Source of the DNA: Atopsyche davidsoni
Taxonomy: Eukaryota; Arthropoda; Insecta; Trichoptera; Hydrobiosidae
Direction of reading: 5' to 3'
Length of the DNA: 64,000 nucleotides
Assembly: GCA_022113835.1 (NCBI GenBank)
Contig: JAILWY010000012.1
Location: forward strand, 4,216,001 to 4,280,000
The translations under genes and the position numbers were made by a program. The notes under the pieces were generated by a model, which was not told the DNA's origin, did not search any database, and saw only the letters and a program-made list of their open reading frames with translations. Every line of letters starts with the position of its first letter. Position 1 is the stretch's first letter. Positions 37,346 to 47,866 of the stretch are shown piece after piece.

Positions 37346-39865
37346 AATATGAATATCATTCAGTCGGGGATGTGCCTGGGAGAGCTGCCGAGTGCCTAAC
37401 GACAAAGACTCCTCAGCAGGCCTCGCTCCTGGACCGCTCCAGCGTGCCGCTGTCACCTTGTTAGTTACCCGTGAATGCTTATTATGTTACACAACTCAGT
37501 ACGAGTAACGTCTTGCTTTGCATATTCCTGGAGAAGCATTTCTTGTGACGCTTTTCTTTTCTGCTGTTTATTTAATGTTGAGTAAGAAGTGTACCTACAT
37601 TTTGAATATTCGAAACAAATTATTTTAAAGAGGTTACATTCGATGTCGCACATTTACTGTGCAATAAATTTTTATATTTTTCTTTGGTTCACGTATTGAT
37701 TGAAAACGAAATCACGTAACACATTTTCATACTTTCATATTTCAGGGAGTGTATACAATCCACATGCACAAAAAAAATATTCGAGATAATTTATTCTTCT
37801 ATCAAAAAAGTGTACATTTGAAATTACACCTTTAAATCAAACATGTTTTAACTCCAAAACAGCATTGATCGGTATTTATAAATTCACTTAAATGTAAGAT
37901 ATATTTATTATTTGTGCCTACATGCATTAATGGATAGTATTGAATAGAAAATCGCTACGGCGCGTTGACACGTTGAATCGCGTTGATTAAATAATAAACG
38001 TCATTCCGAAACACAGACGCCATTACAGGGATCGTTAACATTATTTATTTCTATATTAAGAAGGAATAGCGTTGCTATTTGGGTACACTATAACTCGCGA
38101 AGCATTAAAAGCGTCATTAATTTTCCGCTCATGTACGGCGAATCTTTCATCGGACAGTTACCGAAGCGCCCGCCATGCACGGTCCCCGTTAATGTCCGCT
38201 TATTTTCTGGAAGCCTTCTGATACTGTGCCAGCTCTGCAAATATTATAAAACATCGCGACAGACGGAAGTATAAATACTTCCAATCGAGTGACTCAGAAA
38301 AGATCGCTTGCGTCGGAGCGAGCTCGTTCTGGCAGGACCTACTGTGCTCTCGGCTTTTATTCAATTTCCATCTGAATACAAATGCTCGGCTTGTAACAAT
38401 GGACCCGCGTTTGGGCTGCCCTACTCGTCACTGTGACGATTTAAAAAATACACAAGGGTGTATTCAGGAACATTTTTATTCTGGTCGGCTCACTTTATAA
38501 TATTATTTTTTTCAGTTTCTTAACTACAAAGGGAAGCGTAAAAATAAATAGAAGTGCTCGGGACTTTCGTAAGAAATTAGTCTTTAATTATTAGCCGGTA
38601 CTTTAGAATTTTCGAAAGCATTAGAAGAACTTTTTTTGCTTAAGCGGCAATTTTTTTTTGCTGGAGAATTAATTAGATCTACGGTCCTAAAGTCGCGGTC
38701 TGTTCAAACGATTCTGCAGAGCCTGGAAGTTTTCTAAAGATATTTTTAAAAAATGTATAAAATGTCATCCTCATTCAAACACAGGCTACGTTTGAGATTC
38801 TTTATTCGTGTGTTTTTTTTCAAATGTCACCTTCAATGTTAAATAAATTAATGGGCATTTATTTTTCATTTCACAGTTTATATGCCAAATATATTTTTCA
38901 AGAATATTTCAATTTTAATTTACAATTTTCAAATTGTAATTATTCTTGTTTAGTAACCCGCCAGTTAACATCCCAGAAAAAATCTAATTGGCGGAATAAT
39001 TTGATAAGACCTTATTATCGATACGCATATCCCGAAACCCAGAATTAAATTGAATTTGAGGGTTGTCTGCAGCGGTAAGAAAAATCAGATCACATGCTTC
39101 AGTGAATGTGTTTAGCGGTAATGTTGCATGAAATAGCTAGTTAGTCAAATTCAAAATTATTTTCACAATCGAATATAAACGATTTCAATACAATCAATAT
39201 AAAAAAGAGTGCTGTTTACAATGTATATAATATAACCGCGTTCAGTGTAATGTATTCACTTCAAACACCTAATTTTTTCGTGCCACCAGCACTCAAGCCT
39301 CACCAAAAAGGAGCTCAAATAAAGTGGCATTTTTCCACTCTCGGCAAAATTAATTTCTCATACAACGAAGCAAAAAGATGAACCTCCGCGGCCGTGTCGT
39401 CTGACGCGACGTTTCCCGGGGACGGATAATCGAGGCACAAAGGACGCCGCGATGCAAATTGGGGTAATAAAGAGGGAGTGGAAGTTCTTCATTATGAAAG
39501 GCTCCGCAGTTGACGGTGGACAGGAAGCGGCCGAACTTAGAGCGCAGCGTCATGAACGCAGCCCCGCTAATGAGCTTCGCGATTCGGAGTTATTAAATCT
39601 GAATTAGCCTTTGTTTTCTAGTGGCTTTTCTCGTCGGCTCGGAAGATGTACGCGCGCACTAAACGCAACACAAAGCGTGTGCGAGTATACTGATTATAAC
39701 GACCAAAATCACTCGAGTTCTAATCATGCGATCTGGATCACTCGATAAAACGTTTGGATTAATCGATGCGCACATACATACGCGTAGTACATTGTCGTAG
39801 ACGGCCACTGTCAAAATTTCAGCCGAATCGGACTCGTAGTTTTGTTCTGACCGCGTGTGGAAGCG
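37346..39865. other. Intron, no gene; GC-rich islands at 38.08-38.42 and 39.36-39.66 kb
   Basis: Two GC-rich islands, about 38080-38420 and 39360-39660, sit in AT-rich intron. Their frames overlap on both strands and match nothing I know. The upstream part of the mariner may extend left of 39866, but no inverted end was recognised there. Confidence 0.5.
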
Positions 39866-40358
39866 GACGTGAAACATGGATCCACCGGTACACACCAGAG
39901 ACCAAGGAACAGTCGAAACAATGAACATCACCCGGCGAACGTGCTCCGAAGAAGGCGAAGACTGTCCTATCGGCCGGAAAGGTGATGGCCACCGTTTTCT
40001 GGAATTCACAAGGTGTGATCTACATTGACTACCTGGAGAAGGGCAAAACGGTCACTGGACTCTACTATGCCGAATTATTGGGCCGATTCGACACCGAATT
40101 GCAGAAAAAACGGCCCCATTTGCATTGCTCCCCCATCCACCGTATTCTCCAGATTTGACCCCGTGCAATTTTCTTTTGTTTCCAAACTTGAAAAAGTCAC
40201 TCGCCGGGCAGAAATTTAAGTCGAATGAGGAGGTCATCGCCGCCACAGAGGCCTACTTTGCAGACCTCGAGAAAACGTGTTTTTCAGATGGGTTAAAGTA
40301 GTTGGAGCATCGCTGGGTCAAGTGTATCGAGCTAAAAGGAGACTATTTTGAGAAATAA
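39866..40358 (+). pseudogene. Mariner transposase, dead
   Basis: The transposase (DD34D family) cuts and rejoins its element at TA sites. Visible parts are the first catalytic Asp (39866-39868), followed by a 2-bp insertion before ETW; then WIHRYTPETKEQSKQ and an in-frame TGA; then VMATVFWNSQGVIYIDYLEK, and LLGRFDTELQKKRPHL. At about 40123 sequence is missing: the segment that in the family carries the second catalytic Asp (HxDNAPAH) is deleted, and the text jumps to LLPHPPYSPDLTPCNF with the third catalytic Asp (40152-40154). After a stop in GLK-LEHRW it ends GDYFEK, TAA at 40356-40358. Two stops, a frameshift and loss of a catalytic residue make it inactive. Confidence 0.88.
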
Positions 40359-40394
40359 ATCGCCACTTTTCCAAAATATTAGTTTTTCTTTTGT

Positions 40395-40422
40395 AGGCTA
40401 AGTACTTATCGGACCGCCCTCG
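40395..40422 (+). repeat. Mariner 3' inverted terminal repeat
   Basis: TAGGCTAAGTACTTATCGGA, then CCGCCCTCG, flanked by TA on the right. It lies 36 bp after the transposase stop codon, the normal spacing for a compact mariner. Confidence 0.8.
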
Positions 40423-40424
40423 TA

Positions 40425-42283
40425 TGTCTATTAAAAAGTTCTCATTTGATGCATTTTTATATTTGAATCAGTTAGTACATGAATTCGCCTTTTTTCATGG
40501 TCATATTTTGAGCATTGTATCAATTTTACTCAATTAGCAGGAAACATCCGTACTCGAGTTATTTTAACAACGATTTTTAGTATAAAAAGAATATCCCATG
40601 AAACGAGACAGATAAGCACGCAAAGTGCGTAGATACGGTTATATCTGTGTTAGAAATAAAAACTCTTGGTGAGGGATCAAAAGTTAATTTTTTAATATTT
40701 AAGAAAATTAATTCTATCCCACCAATCCAATTATCGCGTTTCTGAGAAAACCGCTCAAGAGTTTCTGAATACCTGAAAAGTGTACCCGTCATTAAATTTT
40801 GTATATTTAAATATCGGATTTCATTTCAGTGCCTTATCATCCTTACTTGTACAACTCATTGAAAATTCAACATCATATTAATTATAAACTAATTAAATTA
40901 TATTTATAAAAAGTTCCGCTATTTGGACCCTAAAATTTAAGGATTAAGAAATTCTTGGGCCCTAATATTATGGTAATATATTATATCTCCAGAGGTAAAC
41001 TTTTCGCTTAATTCCAAAATTTAGAAATAACATATATTTCGATAGGTTTCATGTCTTCTTCAATGTTATATGAATGAATAAATATCGTTTCAATACAAAA
41101 CAGAAGTTATTTATGGAAAGAATTGTAATAAATTGGCGTGCTCTCTTGAGATATTTTTGGATTTTATTGTGTTCAGAAGTACCAATAAATTGTGTTACAC
41201 AAAATATTTATTAGAATTTTTATCAAATTTGCATTTATTTTATATTCGACTTAACTCTACCTGCGTAATTGAAATTTAAACGTTGCAAATGAAAGTTATG
41301 TTATTATAAGCTTAAGTGATTTATCTTTCATAGAAGGTTTAAATAAACTAATAAAAGTTTATATGTTAAAGCCAAAAAAAATAATTTAATATAACATTAT
41401 GTTTGTGTTCAACAGCTCATAAATACTATTAGTGTTCATTGTTGTTTATAAGAAGAGACCACGATATTTATGTTTGCTCACTATCTGAAATTTCGTCTAA
41501 TCTTATCCTACAATAGAGTATAATCTCATTATTTTGTGTGCCTAACGATACTGGCGGAACTAAAACGATCACTTAGCTGTAAGTTTAGTGCCGTTTTATA
41601 AACAAAAGCGGTACTAGCAAACTAGCCAATATTTTTGGGGCATACTTATACGTAATAAATGTTTAATTTAATTTAAAGATAAACGAACAATCAAGCATTA
41701 CGTTACTTAACGAAAAATAAACTGCGAAAATCTTGTTCCTTTCCACAATTGTTTTATTGAAAATTGCGTAGTTGTTAAAATGGTACCGTGTTTACTGAAG
41801 ATGAATTAAATGATATAACTCGTAGTTTATCATTGAATTAAAATTACCTTAATAAACATGTATATACTCTAAATTAGGTCATAAGATCAAGATATAATAA
41901 ATTTAATCTGTATCGAAAATTATTATGAATTCTACATTGAATTTTTTAACGACTTTTTTATGTTATTGGTTATTTATATAAAAAAAGATCGCTTTGATAG
42001 TAAAAATAAATTCGTTTGGTTTTTTGATATTAATATATTTAAATTTCATTTTTAAAAAACACGTACACCTACGTGTTGTCTTATATTTAAATTGATTATA
42101 TTTTAAAGAAGGCAATGCTTCAAATTAATAATACACAATTAATGAGTTCTTCTAATGCTTTGAATCAAAAAGCAAGAATAACATTTCTCCGTCTTCGTAA
42201 ATTAAAATAAAATATTCATTTAACTTATTTATATCAGCGATTATTATTAAACATTTGATTATTCCCAAAACAGGTCAATTACG
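40425..42283. other. Intron, AT-rich, no gene
   Basis: Nothing beyond AT-rich sequence with short chance frames was recognised. Confidence 0.5.
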
Positions 42284-42650
42284 TATTCAGTGTGTTTTTA
42301 ATTATTCGACACCCTCAAAGCTACTAGATTCAGCCGAATCAAATACAGGATTGTGGACTTTTATTAAATTAAAAAAACTTTAAGCATAGATGAATGATTG
42401 TATAAAAAATCATTTGTGCTTTGAGGTGTCAATAAATTATCGTACAATCAAAATTCACGCGGTCCACATCCGCTACCGACGTTATTTAGTGTGTTTTTAA
42501 TTATTCGATACTCTCAAAGCTACTAGATTCAGCCGAATCAAATACAGGATTGTGGACTCTTATTGAATAAAAAAACTTCAAGCATCGATGAATGATTGCA
42601 TAAATACTGTTGAGGGACAAGGCATTTGATTGGTGAAGATCCATTATTAT
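42284..42650 (+). repeat. R3 repeat, two direct partial copies
   Basis: TATTCAGTGTGTTTTTAATT and CAAAGCTACTAGATTCAGCC, then GGATTGTGGAC, occur at 42284 and again from 42482. The first copy continues through TGAGGTGTCAATAAATTATC and ATTCACGCGGTCCACATCCG. The second continues to GTTGAGGGACAAGGCATTTG and ATTGGTGAAGATCCATTATT, where the tRNA-like element interrupts it. Confidence 0.88.
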
Positions 42651-42651
42651 T

Positions 42652-42763
42652 TTTAATTATTGGTTTTTGTGAAGACCATCTCACAGGAAGTACGATTTTA
42701 CCTATACAGGTTTAATTGATCGTACTTCCTGTGAGATGGTCTTCACAAAAACCAATAATTAAA
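42652..42763. repeat. 45-bp perfect inverted repeat with 22-nt loop
   Basis: Left arm runs from TTTAATTATTGGTTTTTGTG to CACAGGAAGTACGAT; right arm is its exact reverse complement, ATCGTACTTCCTGTGAGATG and onward to AATAATTAAA. I found no mismatch in 45 bp. The loop contains CCTATACAGG. Transcription across it would give a long double-stranded hairpin. Confidence 0.93.
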
Positions 42764-42945
42764 TTTAATAAGTACGTGTATTGACATAATTAAATAGACT
42801 AATATCCAGATTGGATTTAAAATGCTTCACTCAGTACTTTGTGTTAAAAGTCTAGTATTGCAAGTCACACAATATTTAATTAGGCATAATAAGAACATTG
42901 TTTCATTTATAGGATATGATTATTAAAAATTCTTGTCTAGTACTA

Positions 42946-43021
42946 GTGATTGGTTAGCATAGTTGGTAATGCACCTGCCATGTAAGCGAGGGGATGTGGG
43001 TTCGAATCCCGCACAAATCAC
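42946..43021 (+). tRNA. tRNA-like sequence, probably a retroposon promoter
   Basis: Length 76 nt. The acceptor GTGATTG pairs at six of seven positions with AAATCAC. A box TAGCATAGTTGG (42955-42966) and B box GGTTCGAATCC (42999-43009) are intact. The anticodon loop CATGTAA would read UGU (Thr) but lacks U33, and the anticodon stem has a mismatch. Thus polymerase III transcription is plausible, a working tRNA is not. Confidence 0.5.
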
Positions 43022-43104
43022 GTTGATATATTTTTCTAAGAGTTTCTTTAATCAATTTTCAATATTTAAAAAAATGTTCTTAATCATTATCAATCCATTA
43101 TTAT

Positions 43105-43650
43105 AATGATAAAAGTAGTAATTAATTTATTATATCTATTTGCATGACTAGTTTCGACCACATAGACTAGGTCATCATCAGATGCATAACTAAACATGAT
43201 TGCATAAAAACGTATTTGTACTTTGAGGTGTCAATGAATTATCGTACAAACGAAATTCACGCGGTCCACATCCGCTACCGACTTTATTCAGTGTGTTTTT
43301 AATTATTCGATACTCTCAAAGCTACTAGATTCAGCCGAATCAAATACAGGATTGTGGACTCTTATTGAATAAAAAAAACTTCAAGCATCGATGGATGATT
43401 CTGATGAATCTTGTTGAGGGACAAGGCATTTGATTGGTGAAGATCCATCATTATAATGATAAAAGTAGCTTTGTATTTTGTCTTCACTTTGAGCTTATAA
43501 TATTTATTTGCATGACAAGTTTCGACCACATAGACTAGGTCATCATCAGATGCATAACTAAACATGATTGCGTAAAAACTTATTTGTACTTTGAGGTGTC
43601 AATGAATTATCGTACAAACGAAATTCACGCGGTCGACATCCTGCTACCGA
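43105..43650 (+). repeat. R3 repeat, further direct copies
   Basis: Resumes with TTATAATGATAAAAGTAG after the insertion. AGTTTCGACCACATAGACTA, then GGTCATCATCAGATGC, appears at about 43150 and 43517. TTTGAGGTGTCAATGAATTA and ACGAAATTCACGCGGTC appear at about 43220 and 43590. A complete CAAAGCTACTAGATTCAGCC to GGTGAAGATCC segment lies at about 43316-43447. Thus a composite unit of roughly 370 bp is tandemly repeated here. Confidence 0.87.
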
Positions 43651-45677
43651 CTTCCGGTGTATAATCGTGTTTTGTCGTCCGGCCCATCAACAGATGATAG
43701 GCTCGTTTTAATCTCATTACCCGAGTGGCTGCCCCGGTAAATTGAAATCGTAATTATGCGGTATTGTTAGCTTTGAGGCTCGCATTTGAGCCGCTCCGAT
43801 GGCTGCGAGGGTGGATCGCGATCCGCTACCCTGTTTGGACACAGTGACACACGACCGGAGCCGGAGCTCGGCTTAGGGGTGTTTTATTTCTTGCTCTCTG
43901 TTTGCTGCCGCAGTTTACTTCTGCATGCGCACGCGGCCGATCAGCTGACTGGCTTCGGTATTGTCCCGTCTCTTGGCATTCTCCCTGTTTGTTGGTAGTT
44001 TTGCTCACCCCGGCATTTCTTAGCACTGTCGTGAATTTATGGACTCCGATGATATATGTCTCTTGCAATATGTACAATACATATTTATTTTTATTGAATA
44101 TCTGAATTTACGGCTGCCGGAAAAATGTTTCACTTAACCCAACGACATTTAGAAAAATTTTAAATTTAACTCTACGTAAAAACATTAAATTATTTATTCT
44201 CTCGGATACAAAGGAATCATAAAAATATACAAAAGTTCTTAAAAATAAAGACTTTTAGGAAATTGTCAATGTATACAAGTTAGTACAAGAGAATTTTCTA
44301 AGACATTTAAGATTATTTTAGACATTTATTTTCTTAAAAAAATATGGTTTATATTTGGTTGTAAAAAGTCTGAAACAAGTTTTCTTGGTAAGAAGCTTAA
44401 TTTGTCTATTCACTTAAATTATTTCCAAAAGGATTTTAATTTGTATACGCTCGTGCATGCCATAACTTTGATCAGCTCGAATACTTGACCCAAAACCAAA
44501 ATTTGAACAAGCATTAACAAATTTCATAGATGGATACATTACAGCATCTATTTAAAAACATCTGAATTTTAGCTTATATGGAAAGTTATTTGCTAAATTA
44601 ATTTGTAAATAAGCCAAAACATTCCTTCTAGGTTTAATTTATTCAAACTTATGCTAAAACCTTTCTGCGGAATATTCTAGACCCATTAAATTTCTTATTA
44701 CATTCTCGTGTTTACGTTTATAATTGGTTAATACTTAATTTATGCTATTTGCTTAAAATGTTGCAACTATGAAATTGATTTATAATTCAAACTTAACACG
44801 AAACTTTTAAATGTATATTATGTTATCATGAAAATATATATTTTTTAAAAATTAAGTAATACCTTTTCAATATGTAAGTCACACAAAACTTATTTAAATA
44901 AATTTATTTTTTTGTTATTTTCGTAAGTTAATTTTGATTGCAACCGAAGTCGTTGCATTTTCTGATAAAGTTACTAATAATTATTCAGTCCCTGTTTTTG
45001 ATCTGATCGCTGGACCATACACTTGTATTTCGGTTATATAATCCAGAACACAATTATGCCGAATCAAATACCAAACCTTGCTTTAATTATACCCGGTGTA
45101 TTGAGTCCGCCGAGCACTGCATATAATTTGCATGATACACCTCCAATAATTAAATCGCCCCAACCGCTGGCGCTGGTACTCATCCATCACATTCGAATCC
45201 CTGATGAAGGGTTGGAAATCCAAGAGGAGCCTGCCAAAGCGCTCATCAATACACATTATTTGAAAACACGGGAGTGTGGTTCCTGATTTCTCAACCCTAA
45301 ATTAATAATCCATTGTGGTTCGATTTGAATAAATAATATTTTCAAATCAATATTTCTGTGTCACTACATGATGCAAACAATTTTTCACTCATCCTTGAAA
45401 CAATAATACTGTAATAATAATAAAAAAATTATGTTAAAATTTTACGCCTATTTTTTTGAATAACTACTTTCTTAGACATCTAAAAAAAACATATAAATCT
45501 TTTATTTGGCAATGAATTTCTAGCTCGGACACTTCTAGTTTATATATTGCTTATAAAGCTACATTGACAATAATTTAATACGAACAAGCTTTTTTTAAGC
45601 TTAAGCATATTTAAATTTAAGAGAATAAACATCCTTAAATTTCATATTTATAGCTAATTTTTTTATATGGTTACTGT
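43651..45677. other. Intron, no gene; GC-rich island 43.65-44.00 kb
   Basis: A GC-rich island (about 43650-44000) is followed by AT-rich sequence. A somewhat GC-richer patch at 45000-45290 has an 87-codon frame without recognisable features; I could not assign it. Confidence 0.45.
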
Positions 45678-45685
45678 ATATACAT

Positions 45686-47858
45686 TAGGGTGTCCCTTAA
45701 AATTCAAGTTCAATATTTTTTTACGCGTACCTTCTTAAAAGTTTAGTAATAACCCTATATTGTCTAGAAAAAAATATTAGTTCGATTTATAAACGGTAAC
45801 CCGTGCCGACTTGCGATTTTAACTTGTCCATACAAGTTGCGTAAGTACTGCGCTGTGACTTGTAACTGCATGTTTTATTTGTCATTTCATACGTGATTTT
45901 TGAGATTAGTAGTGCTCCATTGTTTAGTGCGTTAACATGTCGGTGGAATTACGGAGTGATAAACAAAATAATTTCCTTATCGGTTTGCCTAGATATCAAA
46001 TAAATGGTGCAAAATTACCATCTAATCGACAAATTCCCTCGGTCCTATTTTACAATATTCGTGAGGTTAAACTGATTGTTAGTGAAAGTGCAAATCTTGT
46101 GATTAGGGAGTGCATCATATATTGGGAAAAAACAAGAATTCCAACAAGGGCATATCCTAACTGCGTGAAGAAACTTGTTGATTTATATCATGTTTGGAGA
46201 GAGTTGCAAAAAAAATTGTAAGAAAACTCAGGTTACGTTCAAGAGCCGTGAGAACAATTTCAAAATTGATCTTGATAATTTGTTTGATATTGCACATGCT
46301 GATACTTTTGAGAGAATGAAAATAGAGTAAGATAAATTATTTTTAATGAAACAGAGAGAGCCAGATCGACCAGGATGCTTTGGTGGTGTTGATAAAAAAT
46401 TGTCGGAAAAAGAAGATAGATCTAAACAACGACGATTGGAAGAAGAGGAAAGGGTTGTAAGACAAAGATAACCACTAGCTGCTGAAACTAGAAAATCAAG
46501 GGCAGAAGCAATAAAATCTGACTTCTTTGGAAGTAATGTACCCGACGTAGTCACAGTCCATTGGGATGGAAAACTATTACCCGGGCTTGCCAGTTATTGC
46601 TTCGTTTGACGATAAGGAACAGCTTCTTGCAGTGCCAAAACTAGAACATTCTTCTGAAAAACATCAAGCTAAGGCTGTCTCAACAGCTCTCTTTGACTAG
46701 AACCTTCACGATAAAGTACAAATAATGTGCTGCGACACAACAGCTTTCAATACTGGCCGTTTCAATGGAGCTTGTGCTATTTTGGAGAAACTTTAGGAAG
46801 AGAATTGCTGCTCGTCTGTCGTCATCATGTTTATGAATTGGTCCTAAAAGCTGTCTTTGAAAGCAAAATTAAGTAAATTACTAGTAGCCCAGATACTCCA
46901 ATGTTTAAAAAGTTCAGAGAAAATTGGAAAAACATCGACGCTAGTAACATTGAACCATCTCTTAATTTCGTAAAACAACGTGTTGCCGAGACAGACATTC
47001 AAGCTTTTTTAATATTTTATAAGGCAGAATTAGACAAAGGTTATGTAAGAGATGACTACCGCAAATTGGTCGAACTGTGCGTAATATTTTTGGGAGGAGA
47101 CTCAGAGGAAAAATTAAAACTAAGCCCCCCCAAAGCCATGCATCAGGCACGCTGGATGGCGAGAGCGATCTATTCTTTAAAAATGTGTTTACTTCAGTCA
47201 CAATGCAGAATAACTGCGAAGGACAAAAAGACTCTACAAGATGTTTGCTTATGTTTGTAAAACACTGGATGATTTCGTATCGGAAAAGAGCAAACAATTT
47301 TTATCACGACTGCAGATCGACGACAGTTTTCTAAAGGAAGATGTATCTTCTTGGAATAATAATAGTGCTTTTGTGGAAGCTAAAAGAAAAATAAGTTATT
47401 TGAGGGTTGTGAATGATACTGCTGAAAGGGCTGTTAAAATGATGCAAGATTTTAACGGACTTATCGCGGCTGAAGAAGAACAAAAACAGTTCTTGCTGCG
47501 CTGTGTCCAGGAACATAGAAAATTGTATCCGGACTGTAAAAAAACAACTCTATAAAAAAGTTACCCTGGCTGATTGTTATTACTTTATGTTTTTGATTAA
47601 AGATTAATGTTCATCTAATTGAATTTTTACTATTATTTACTTAATTTATTGCATTTATAATGATTTTATACCAGACCGAAATATCAAGACAAAACACGTT
47701 TTTTACTAAACTTTGAAGCTCGGTCGGCACTAGTTGCAATTACGCTAGAAAGATGAAATTTTATATTTAAGACTCTTATAGCATTACTAAAAAAAGTAAA
47801 GGGTACCCATTTCGAAATTTGAAAAAAAAATTTTTTTGGTCATATAAGGGACACCCTA
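45686..47858 (+). mobile_element. Complete hAT-like DNA transposon, 2173 bp
   Basis: Ends are exact inverted repeats, TAGGGTGTCCCTTA at 45686-45699 and TAAGGGACACCCTA at 47845-47858. The element is flanked by an identical 8-bp duplication, ATATACAT, at 45678-45685 and 47859-47866. An 8-bp duplication with ends starting TAGGG fits the hAT superfamily. One transposase-like gene fills the interior and is broken by several stops and frameshifts. Both ends and the duplication are intact, so the copy inserted whole and decayed afterwards. It could still be mobilised if a partner enzyme exists elsewhere in the genome. Confidence 0.87.
45937..47555 (+). pseudogene. Transposase-like gene of the hAT-like element, disrupted
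   Basis: The N-terminal part (45937-46221) is open for 94 codons from an ATG. The frame then shifts near a poly-A run at about 46210 to CKKTQVTFKSRENNFKIDLD, passes TAA stops at about 46328 and 46468, and runs to FFGSNVPDVVTVHWDGKLL. It shifts again near 46575 and continues with LPVIASFDDKEQLLAVPK and VQIMCCDTTAFNTGRFNGAC. The last parts are MFKKFRENWKNIDASN (46901-47260) and YVCKTLDDFVSEKSKQF to NDTAERAVKMMQDFN (47241-47555). Asp residues in HWDGK and CDTT are candidates for catalytic acids, which I infer from position only. The protein type recurs in invertebrate genomes as I recall, but I cannot place it in a named family. At least five lesions make it non-functional. Confidence 0.8.
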
Positions 47859-47866
47859 ATATACAT

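Larger units (their letters stand above)
39866..40422 (+). mobile_element. Mariner transposon remnant
   Basis: The 3' end CTAAGTACTTATCGGACCGC, then CCTCG, is a mariner inverted terminal repeat, followed by TA (40423-40424), the usual target dinucleotide. A broken transposase precedes it. The 5' inverted repeat was not found, and the first third of the transposase gene (helix-turn-helix region) is missing or unrecognisable. Confidence 0.88.
42651..43092 (+). mobile_element. tRNA-like foldback element, most complete copy, 12-bp target duplication
   Basis: Flanked by ATCCATTATTAT at 42639-42650 and 43093-43104. The uninterrupted R3 copy at about 43440-43470 shows one version of the target, so the insertion limits are secure. 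Order: a hairpin with 45-bp perfect arms (42652-42696 and 42719-42763) around a 22-nt loop; about 180 bp of linker; a 76-nt tRNA-like sequence; a tail of about 70 bp ending TTCTTAATCATTATCA. The linker, tRNA-like and tail parts recur at 17570-17851; tRNA plus tail recur twice at 29.2-29.5 kb. A tRNA-derived SINE would normally carry the tRNA at its 5' end, so an upstream hairpin of this size is unusual. A 12-bp duplication fits LINE-mediated insertion. Confidence 0.8.

Noticed and set aside
42946..43021. Functional tRNA-Thr gene
   Set aside because: No U33, mismatched anticodon stem, and it lies in a mobile element present in several damaged copies.
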